Of a stretch of DNA of 64,000 nt, positions 8,893 through 17,422 are shown in pieces. Position numbers and translations under genes: made by a program. The notes under the pieces are model-generated. The model searched no databases, had not been told where the DNA came from, and saw only the letters and a program-made list of their open reading frames with translations. The stretch spans positions 4,231-68,230 of the forward strand of contig JBKEBD010000028.1 in the NCBI GenBank assembly GCA_047972995.1, in the 5' to 3' direction. Within the stretch, counting starts at the first letter, position 1; each line of letters opens with the position of its first letter. Source of the stretch: JBKEDC01 sp047972995 (GTDB lineage: Bacteria; Bacteroidota; Bacteroidia; Bacteroidales; Prolixibacteraceae).

Positions 8893-11216
8893 CTATCTAT
8901 TGGGAGTTTTCCAAATTTTAGTTTCACTACAGTTCACCACTAGGTATTGATCGTCACATTTAATGCGAAATTCACCAGCCTCTAATATCCATTTACCATG
9001 ATTATTTACGAAGGCAAGATCGCTTCCCTTGATGGTGAAGCTCACCGTTTTGGTTTCACCAGCTTTTAGCTCAACTTTATCAAATGCACGAAGACGAATA
9101 TTGTCGGGTACATTACTGGCTACTAAGTCGCTAGAGAATAGTAAAACCGGTTCTTCACCATCTATTTTTCAGTATTTCTCACATCTACAGAGAATGTAAT
9201 TTTATCGTCGGCAGTAAAAGTAATTTGGCTTGCATTCAAGTTGCTATATTCATATGTAGTGTAGCTCAATCCATGACCAAAGGGCCATTGCACATCTACT
9301 TTAGCATCGTAGTTGTAGTTGCCTTCCATAGTACCTGTTTGTTCGCTCACTTTGAAATCATAAGTAGTAAGTGAATTAATTAGACGAGGGTAGGTGTAAG
9401 GTAATTTAGCTGAAAAGTTGGCATCGCCAGCCATTAGGTTTGCCAAAGCATCGCCACCGAAGTTACCTGGAAGTAACACACTAATTACAGCATCAGCCAA
9501 AGGCTCAATTTCACTAATCAAGCGGGGACGACCTTCATTAAGCACAAGAATGATAGGTTTACCCGTTTCGGCTAAAGCCTTTACTAAATCAAGTTGATTT
9601 TTAGAAAGTGTCAGGTCTGTCAAGTTTCCAGGTGTTTCACAATATGAGTTCTCACCGATGCACGCCACAATGATATCAGTTGATTTTGCTGCAAATACAG
9701 CTTTTTCAATTTCAGGTGTATTCTCGTCGTAGTAAGCACCATCCATTTTATAAGTCACACCAGCCTCCTAGGTAACATTGTCGTTTCCATATTTATTTGA
9801 CAAGGCTTCAAATATCGTGTTGTGATCTGCTGCAAATTCATCGGCAATATTTCCTTGCCAAGAATATGACCATCCTCCGTTTAGTGAGCGCATAGTGTTT
9901 GCATTAGGTCCAGTAACCAAAATCTTTTTGCCTTTAGCTAGCGGAAGAATATTGTTTCCGTTTTTCAGCAACACTTCACTTTCTTCAGCTGCACCTAGTG
10001 CTATTTAGGCGTGCTCTTTTCCTCCAAATTTATCATAATTTGCAATACTCCAATAGGGGTTTTCAAACAAGCCTAAACGATATTTTAGGCGTAATACACG
10101 TCGTACAGCATCATCCACACGTTCCATTGAAACAGCAACTTCTTCCACCAACTCTTTTAAGTCGCGACAAAACTGGGTTTCATACGGCACCATAGCCATG
10201 TCAATACCAGCATTGATGGCGAGTCTTACAGCATCTTTTTTTGATTCAGCAATGCCTTCACGCTCATAGAGATTGTTAATGTCGTTCCAGTCGGTCACAA
10301 GCATACCATCCCAATTTAAATCGGCTTTTAGCCATTGAGTAAGTAACTCATGGTCGGCGTGGGTAGGTACCCCATTAATAGAAGCCGAATTAACCATTAA
10401 ACTCAATGCTCCAGCCTCTACAGCATGGCGGAAAGGTTCAAAGAATTTCTCGCGAAGCACACCATAGGGAATATCGGCTGGTGTGCGGTCTTTCCCTGAA
10501 TGGGGCGCACCATATCCCATGTAATGTTTAGCACACGCAGCCATATGATATGGACCTACTTTGTTTGGATCTACGCCTTGGAAACCACGAACAGCAGTTG
10601 CTCCCATGATGGCATTTATATAAGTATCTTCGCCGTAACTTTCCCAAAGACGAGGCCAGCGAGGATCGCGACCAACATCCATAGTTGGAGCATAGGTCCA
10701 AGGAATACAAGCAGCTCTTGATTCGTAGGCTGTAATTTCAGCAGCTTGATGCACTAAATTTGTATTGAAAGAAGCTGCCATATTGATACCTTGCGGAAAA
10801 AGGGTGCCACCTGCCGTATAGGTTGTACCGTGTATTTGATCTACACCATAGATGCAAGGAATTCCCATTTCGGCAAGCGATCGGTCTTGAATGATTTTGA
10901 TGGCTTCAGCCCATTTCTCAGGAGTTTGAGCACGACTCAAAGGCACATTTAAAATTGAACCCACTTTATACTTGTTTATAATAGTATCTAGTTGGCTTTC
11001 CTTCAGTGTGAAATCATTAGGTTTACTAAAATCAGTGATGATATCCACTGTGATTTCAGTCATCTGACCGATTTTCTCCTCTAAGGTCATTTTCTGGAGA
11101 AGTTTTTCAATTTTCTTTTCAATCTTAGCATCGGCCGGAATGGCGGGCTTATTCTGTGCTAGCCCAACACTTGCTGAAATTAGTAAGATGAAAAATAAAC
11201 TTTGAAGTTTTTTCAT
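8893..11216 (-). pseudogene. GH3 beta-glucosidase, inactivated by two stops and a frameshift
   Basis: Intact GH3 enzymes release glucose or related residues from short beta-linked sugars in the periplasm. The 5' part has a signal peptide (SASVGLAQ), the TIM-barrel motifs (IYGVDQIHG, RDPRWPR, CAKHYMGYG) and the nucleophile Asp309 in GMLVTDWND. The frame is then broken three times. A TAA at 10005-10007 lies before IALGAAEESEVLLKN, where CAA is expected. A TAG at 9768-9770 lies before EAGVTYKMDG, where CAG is expected. One A is missing from the run at 9165-9169, after which the second domain and fibronectin-like tail continue in another frame to a TAG at 8893. Repairing the one base gives 774 residues, normal for the family. 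It lies at the 3' end of the mannan locus. Confidence 0.9.
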
Positions 11217-11345
11217 TTTAGAATTTTATTTTGGTTTAATATTATATCAAAAATTCATTTTACAAATAAGAGAAGAAAACATGACATACACAGGACTATA
11301 TTGTTAAAAATGTGGGGGCGAAATGTAGCCTGTAAATGCATGATT

Positions 11346-12539
11346 CTAAAATCTCCCCATGATTTCTAGGCACATACGGCTATTGTGATAGGGACATTTC
11401 CAGAATCCAGCTTTATCGTCGCTCGTGTTGATTTCCCCCGATGCTTTCTTGCTCCAGAACCACTCGCCATGTTTATGGTCGATGATGTGCTCCTGAATAA
11501 ACTTCCAAGTTTGGATGGCTTTCTGAAGGTAAGACTCCGTTTTGAAATGCTGATAGATGTTGAGGTAGCCCACGATGGCTTCCGCTTGCACCCACCAGTG
11601 GCGGTCGGCATCGATGACCTGTTCACCAGCGTTCATTTCATAAATCATTCCTCCATTGGGGAGGTATCCTTCATCTCCCGCTTCGGCAATGAGCTGAACA
11701 TAGAGCGCCACTTTGGTCAGCAGTTTGGGATCGTTCAGTTCTAAAGCCGCTTCGTGAATCAACCAAGAAGCCTCGATGTCGTGTCCATAGGAAACAATGC
11801 GGTGCTTGCTTTCCCAATCATCATTGAAGCAAAGAATGCAATGTTTCGTTTCTGCATCATAGAATTTCTGGCAGAAAAGCTCCACGAGGTTTACAAGCTG
11901 ATTACGCAATTTCTTGTGTTTCCACACCCGATAAAGATTGGTGTAGGGTTCGAGGATGTGTAAATGCGTGTTCATCGTCTTGCGTTCGTTGATGTCTTTT
12001 GCGCTTAGGCGCATATCGTTGATTTCGCCCCATTCGCGGGTAAAGGCTTCAAAATAGCTATTCTTTTGGGTGTCGAAGCTATGGTTTTCGATGTCGTGGA
12101 AAAGCTTCTGAGCATAGCTCAATGCTTCGGCATTGCCTGTGCCACGATGATATTCGCTCAAGCCATAGATGGCAAAGCTGAGCGCATAGATTTGTTTCTT
12201 GGTGCTGATGGGTTCGCCCGTGTGCGACACTTCCCAATAGACACCACCATACGTGTGATCGTAAAGTTTGTCGATGAGGAAGCGCAGGGCATGAGTGGCA
12301 GCATGACGATACTCCTCGTTGCTCAGCAAGCGATAAGCCGATGAGAAAGTCCACAGAATGCGAGCGGTCATCACTGCTCCTTTGTTAGCAGTCTTGATGA
12401 TTTCTTCCCTGCCTGTAGCTTGCCCATAAAATCCGCCATGCTCTTCATCAATGAGCAGAAGCCAATAGAGTAAAATTCCTCGTGTGAGTTCTTCTTGAGT
12501 TTCCTTTTTGAGTTGCGATTTTTGTGTTGGCGTGCCCAA
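11346..12539 (-). CDS. Mannobiose/cellobiose 2-epimerase (AGE family), 5' end lost in a deletion
   Basis: AGE-family epimerases turn beta-1,4-mannobiose into mannosyl-glucose in the cytoplasm, the step before phosphorolysis in Bacteroides mannan use. The (alpha/alpha)6-barrel is complete, with the family residues in KGAVMTARILWTFSSAY, NTHLHILEPYTNL, SYGHDIEASWLIHEA and DADRHWWVQAEA. The only available start is a TTG inside sequence that comes from the upstream GH36 gene. Native similarity begins about seven residues later (KSQLKKETQEELTRG), so the original start codon and perhaps 2-5 residues were removed by the deletion that fused the two genes. The ORF itself is undamaged. Expression is doubtful. 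It is placed as a CDS but may be a pseudogene. Confidence 0.75.
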   Translation of the reverse strand: MGTPTQKSQLKKETQEELTRGILLYWLLLIDEEHGGFYGQATGREEIIKTANKGAVMTARILWTFSSAYRLLSNEEYRHAATHALRFLIDKLYDHTYGGVYWEVSHTGEPISTKKQIYALSFAIYGLSEYHRGTGNAEALSYAQKLFHDIENHSFDTQKNSYFEAFTREWGEINDMRLSAKDINERKTMNTHLHILEPYTNLYRVWKHKKLRNQLVNLVELFCQKFYDAETKHCILCFNDDWESKHRIVSYGHDIEASWLIHEAALELNDPKLLTKVALYVQLIAEAGDEGYLPNGGMIYEMNAGEQVIDADRHWWVQAEAIVGYLNIYQHFKTESYLQKAIQTWKFIQEHIIDHKHGEWFWSKKASGEINTSDDKAGFWKCPYHNSRMCLEIMGRF

Positions 12540-13429
12540 CGGTGAAAGTTGCGACTGTTTCCGCTCAATCCTTCCGCACTGAAAGTTAGGGCGAGGGCAG
12601 GAGTGCTAAAAACTTCGCCTTTCTTCAACTGATATGCAGAATTCTCTTCATTGATGCCCGCAAAGAAATGATGATACTCATCGTCGTGCGTATCGACGCG
12701 GAGCTTATAGTTTCCACTGTAGCACAAAGCTGCACCAATAACATGACCTGTGTTTTCGGAGGGTTTGCCATCAAGCGAGAATACCACTTCGGGGTGAGCG
12801 GTGTGGCTGTTGCGAACGCCGTCTTTATTTTTCACCACGAGCATACCTGGTTCGAGGGGTTCTTGCACAAGCTGTCCTTCATTAGACCACGAACCATAGA
12901 GATGCGACACCCACACATTGCATCGTCGGATGGGCAGATAGCCCGATGAAAATTGGTTTAGGTGAACGATTTTCTTTTCTTCATGACGGATGTCAGTCCA
13001 TGTTTCTACCACTTCGGCGTCGGGATAAAGCTTGAAGTTCACCGACACATAAAAGGGATAGACTTTATCTTTCAGCTCAATAGTGGTGATGTTTGCTGCG
13101 TCTTCTTGGCGTTCTTTCGTTCCGATTACAACCAAATCGAGCGAAAGATTGCCATCGGTGTGTTGTACTGCAAGGGCTGTTTCCGTAGGGCAAGTTAATC
13201 CATAGGCAGGATAAGCATCGTGCTTGATGGGTTTGCTGTTCAGGAATGAGGTGTAGTCAGTTTCACTTAATTTTTCACCATAATAAAGGTATTCCAGTTT
13301 TTCGCCTTTAGCGGCTGAAAGTACCAACGAACTGAGGGAAGTTTGTAAATGAATATTTTGTGCCAGAGCCATTCCATTGAGGAAAAAACAAAGGATGAAA
13401 ACGGAAATTGTGAGTTTTAAATGTTTCAT
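12371..13429 (-). pseudogene. GH36 alpha-galactosidase, N-terminal third only
   Basis: GH36 enzymes remove alpha-1,6-galactose side chains, here probably from galactomannan. A signal peptide (cleaved near GMALAQ) is followed by the N-terminal beta-supersandwich of GH36 (WTDIRHEEKK, LYGSWSNEGQL, SENTGHVIGAALCYSGNYKL). Similarity ends at RNFHRWARQHK, just before the catalytic barrel should begin. Beyond about 12528 the frame reads out of phase through the epimerase gene, so the last 50 or so residues are meaningless. About 400 residues, including both catalytic aspartates, are missing. The fragment cannot be active. Confidence 0.85.
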
Positions 13430-13457
13430 ATTTTAAAAAATTAGCATCCCCAGCTCA

Positions 13458-13575
13458 TTGGCGAGCAACGGATAAATGTATTTTGCCTTCTTTAGTTCTT
13501 TGGCGAGTAATAAATCAATGTATTTTGCTTTTTAGAGTCTTTGGGTGAGTAATGGACGGCAATGTGTTATTTATA
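13458..13575. repeat. Imperfect 41-42-bp tandem repeats between GH36 and GH26
   Basis: Two diverged copies begin at 13458 and 13500 (shared TTGGCGAG, AATGTATTTTGC and AGT-CTT segments), and a weaker third begins at 13541. They fill the gap upstream of the GH36 remnant. The three copies differ by many substitutions, so the duplication is old. Confidence 0.5.
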
Positions 13576-14661
13576 TAAGCCGAAATCGCGAGATTCTTTT
13601 AAGAAAAGAACACGCTTGTCGGCATGGAACTTCACAAAATCATTTGCCGATACCTGTCCAGGGTAGGGAGCATAGTAGTGCCCCTCTTTTTTGCGTGCAT
13701 TTCGCCATGTCACCATATAGGAAATCGGATGTTTCGACACTTCGGCAAGCAATGTTTCGGTCCACCAATTCGCATCGGGGATTCCCTCAAAGCCTGTTTC
13801 GGTGAGTGCCACAGCTAAATTGTGCTCCTTTGCGATTTGGCAAACCAAAGCCAATCCTTTGTTGAGGTTATGGACATAGTCTTCACGATGTTCAAACTGA
13901 TAGGTGTCGAAGCCGATGAGGTCGACTTTATCATCGCCAGGGTAGCGCTTCAAGTACTCCTCCGTAGTGTTTGGCTCGGTGCCTGGCGAATAAGCGTAGA
14001 GCGCATTGTTCACTCCCTTACCCGTCAGGTGATCGAACGTGAGATTCCACATCGCGAGATATTCCGCATCTGAGCAATGTTTTTGCCCCCACCAAAACCA
14101 ACTGCCTGTGTGCTCATGCCAAGGACGGAAAAGCACAGGCACTTTTGTGCCATCTGCTGTTTGAAGCGAGAGGAGGAAATCAGCCACGCGGTCGAGCCAA
14201 GTGAGAAATAGCGCATGGTTTTTGCCACCTTCTAGCACTGATGCCACCACATCAGGCGCTTCAATATCCCACGAGTTGCCCCCAGTTTCAGGGTTGTCGG
14301 CGTGCCAACTGATGGTGACCATGCCGCCACGTTCGTATTGTTTCACAATTTCATTCTTCATGACTTGAAAAGGCACACTGTCAAGGCTATAAGCTTTACC
14401 GAGCTCAATATGCCCAATGTCGAAAGACATCACGGCAAGATAATCGCCGCACACGCTTTTCACATCGCTACGATCGGCTTCAAAATCCCAGCCGATGCCA
14501 TATAATGGGTCGTCGTGATGCCCAAATAGGATGCCATGTTGAGGCATGCTTTTTAGGCTGGCGAGCAGGTTTTCTGTTTCAGTTGTTCGCTTTTGCATTG
14601 GTTGTTCTGCACAAGAAAAGAGAACAAGTGCAAGAAGTATGATGAGAGAGTTGTGCTTCAT
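13567..14661 (-). CDS. GH26 beta-mannanase/mannobiohydrolase, lipoprotein
   Basis: GH26 enzymes cut beta-1,4-mannan with retention. The 364-residue protein has a lipobox ending at Cys17 (LVLFSCAEQ), so it is membrane anchored, perhaps on the cell surface. The single GH26 catalytic domain has the acid/base Glu183 in FRPWHEHTGSWFWWG and the nucleophile Glu288 in ALTETG, with a tryptophan-rich subsite (SWHADNPETGG). Length and motifs match Bacteroides mannanases of this family, and no lesion was found. It is the only clearly intact hydrolase left in the locus. The next gene upstream on this strand is the broken CE7 esterase, about 70 bp away. Confidence 0.93.
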   Translation of the reverse strand: MKHNSLIILLALVLFSCAEQPMQKRTTETENLLASLKSMPQHGILFGHHDDPLYGIGWDFEADRSDVKSVCGDYLAVMSFDIGHIELGKAYSLDSVPFQVMKNEIVKQYERGGMVTISWHADNPETGGNSWDIEAPDVVASVLEGGKNHALFLTWLDRVADFLLSLQTADGTKVPVLFRPWHEHTGSWFWWGQKHCSDAEYLAMWNLTFDHLTGKGVNNALYAYSPGTEPNTTEEYLKRYPGDDKVDLIGFDTYQFEHREDYVHNLNKGLALVCQIAKEHNLAVALTETGFEGIPDANWWTETLLAEVSKHPISYMVTWRNARKKEGHYYAPYPGQVSANDFVKFHADKRVLFLKESRDFGLYK

Positions 14662-14730
14662 AATATATAAAGTTGCTGAGTTGATTTTTTTTTTCGGTAG
14701 ATATTAGAAATACTCAGGAGTTGGAGGGGG

Positions 14731-16010
14731 CTATATTCCCAATTGATTCCAGATCCAATTGCACCATTCGTCCCATTGCTCTTGATACTAGAAATGAGCG
14801 GTCTGTAAATAGAGATGCAATTCCTTAGGAGCAGTGATGATGTTGTATGTGGCGTGCATGCTTGTGGGCGGACAACATCGTCGTTATATCCCTAACTATA
14901 CCAGCCTGGTACTGTGAGGTTTCGGGCGAAGTTGGTGGTGTCGTAATAGCGTGATGCATCTTGCTGCACTTTAGTGTAGTTCTGATAGTAATAGAACCAA
15001 TGAGGCCAACCGCCAGCACGTCCTTGCGTGTGGGCGAGGTGGTCGCACATGACAGGGTGAACGGCTGCGAGGAAAGTCACGCGCTTGTCGAGGACGGCAG
15101 TCATCACCGAGAGAGCTCCCCCTTGGCTAGAACCTGTCACACCCAACGATTCACCATTATACTCAGGAAGCGAGCATATATAGTCCACTGCACGCACTGC
15201 GCTCACCACTACACGCTTGTAGTAGCTTTCATCTTTGTTGTCGCGGTTGAAATTCCAGTAGCAATTTAGTGCTCCATTTGCCAATTCATCATAGATGCTT
15301 TGAGGCATCGTTACAGGCACTCCGTGAATGTCAATTTCCAACACAATTGCGCCTTTTTCGGCAGTCTGAACGTCGCCATAGTAAGGACGAACGCCCGCGC
15401 CAGGCACCCGAAGCAAGGCGGGATATTTACCTGCAGCCTTAGGCATGGCAAGAATGCCATAGGTGCGCGAACCCCAACGGATGTTGTGGAAACTCACCTC
15501 ATACACATCCACCTTGTCGGTGCATCGCTCGGGGAGCAATCGACGTGTGGAGTGTAGCTCGGTGTAGCGAGCTTCTTTCAGGGTGTTTGCCCAAAACTGA
15601 TTGAAATCGTCGGGCTGGGTAGTGATGGGGCTGAGTTTATCGGCAGCATAGCCCACTGTGGCAGAACTGTAGTAATTCTTCTCGCCCACTGTGGCGGTTA
15701 CCTTGCAGCGGATGAATCCAGGAGTGTTCAGCCCTTTGTGGCTTAACTCGATTGCACCACTCTTCACCATCACGTTTTCTTTTTTGATGTCGGGATAGAA
15801 CTCGGCACCCAGCTCATAGCTGATGCTTACATCTTGCAGCAAGTTTTGCGCTTTAAAAACTTGCACGTTGAACTGACATTTCTCGCCCAATTTGTAGTTC
15901 CAATCTTGGTGATTGGGCGACACCATTACGGTGATTTCATCGCCTTTAATTTGCGCGTTGATCGAAATAAATCCGATGAGTGCGACGCATAATAAAATAA
16001 ATTTCTTCAT
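14731..16010 (-). pseudogene. CE7 acetyl esterase, inactivated by two stops and a 1-bp deletion
   Basis: CE7 esterases strip acetyl groups from mannan or xylan oligosaccharides. The secreted protein (signal peptide to about residue 19) has the alpha/beta-hydrolase nucleophile in VTGSSQGGALS and the family RWGSRTYGIL motif. A TAG at 14892-14894 follows PGWYS, where Trp (TGG) is expected before GYNDD. One T is missing near 14873-14876, and past it the family frame continues as CPPTSMHATYN. A second TAG at 14788-14790 stands where AHFWYQ is expected. The original stop is at 14731. Restored length is 426 residues, normal for the family. The lost tail holds the catalytic His, so the product would be dead. 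Confidence 0.88.
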
Positions 16011-16047
16011 TTTGGATGTTGGATTATTAGATGTTGAATGGTTAGAT

Positions 16048-16077
16048 TTTTATATATTGGACTTTTATATATTGGAC
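16048..16077. repeat. Perfect tandem duplication of 15 bp
   Basis: TTTTATATATTGGAC occurs twice in direct succession (16048-16062 and 16063-16077) in the gap between the esterase and second GH26 remnants. It looks like recent slippage in non-coding DNA. Confidence 0.7.
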
Positions 16078-16114
16078 TGGTCTTGTAATCTAATATCTAG
16101 CGATCCAAAAATCT

Positions 16115-17422
16115 TTACTGCATGATAATATGATTTGATGTTTCTGATGCTTTCCACCACTCGACATTGGCGTGCTCGTGTGAAGTGAGGCTAAACTCGG
16201 AGCTGCTTGTGCTTTTGGTGCGGGCGTAGTCATACCACGGCATGAAATGCGACCATCGAGCACCAGCTTCCCACTGTTGCGCTATATCTGCCACGTTGCC
16301 ACATTCCGAGAGGGCAATCATCTTGGTGTAATAAGTATTTTGAATATCGTTGAACTGACTTGCGATGTCGCTCCAATCGGTGTTGTTATAAATATCGCGC
16401 CCGATGATGTCCACATAATCATCGCCAGGGTAAAATTCCTCGTCGTTCACCTGGGTGGTCCACACCCAAATTAGGTTGTTGAGTTCGCGCTCCTGAAAAT
16501 AGTTGAACACATATTGCCAGAGCTGTACATAGGCAGTTCCGCCCTCGGTACCCCACCAAAACCAGGCTGTTCCACTACTAAATTCATAGATATTTCCTGC
16601 GGCTTCATGCAGAGGTCGCCAAAGCAAGGCGATGTTTTTGTCTTTGAGTAGTTGAAGCATGTCGCCCATTTTTTTCAAGTCGGCTTGCAGCACTTCATTT
16701 TCCCAAGTACCATCGGTGAGCGCACGACTCACACTGAATTCATTTCCTTCGGTGTAGAAAGCCAGTTGATTGACATCACCGCTTTCATAGGCTGCTTTGT
16801 TTTTGGGCACATTCCAATGCCATCCTGCGCTGATGACGCCGCCATTGTTTGCCCATTCTTCAAGGATGCTCGTGTTGGTGTAGTCGATCCAATTGGCAGG
16901 AGAGGCGTATAGATGCACATAATCGAAAATGGCAATGACTGGTCGTTTGCCGGTATGTTGTTCCACCCAGAGGGCTTCGTTGATATTCCAATTGACGTTG
17001 GCCATGGTTGATGAAATGCAATTCTCACCATAGTTATCATAGAGATATTGATAGAGAGCCGAGGCCTCGGCTGTGGGCTTGCTCATGGCAAGCGTTGTTG
17101 TGATGTTGATCTCTTGTGTTGTTTCTTCGCTTGTGGAGAAATCAATGTAGAGGGCTTCCTTGTTTACCGTTCCTGCTTTCACCTTAATGGCTAAAGCGCC
17201 GATGCTCAGGGTATAGGCGGTATTGGCTTTGAGTGTGCCAAGTGTGATGGTGAGTGTTTCGTTTTCTGCCGACACAGCGCTCACCGCAGTGTTGTTCAGC
17301 TTAATGTCGGATGCCGATATGATTTGAATGGCAGCGTTGAATGTGATTCTTAGGCTTTTTGTTGTGCGACATATTAGAGGTGCTGCCAACATCATCGGTA
17401 ACTCCAAATTATGAAACTCCAA
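16115..17422 (-). pseudogene. Second GH26 mannanase with Ig-like domain, 5' end deleted
   Basis: The 435-codon frame has an SbsA/Ig-like domain at about residues 22-97 (SLRITFNAAIQI to LYIDFST) and then a complete GH26 catalytic domain, with acid/base Glu273 in WRPLHEAAGN and nucleophile Glu373 in MIALSECGN. No signal peptide is present. The first 15-20 codons, from a TTG, read antisense through sequence that belongs to the HTCS regulator on the other strand. The original N-terminus, with signal and perhaps further domains, has therefore been deleted. The catalytic part is undamaged, but without promoter, start or export signal it is unlikely to work. Confidence 0.8.

Noticed and set aside
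12371..12517. C-terminal 50 residues of the GH36 frame as real protein
   Set aside because: They are the epimerase gene read out of phase after the deletion junction.
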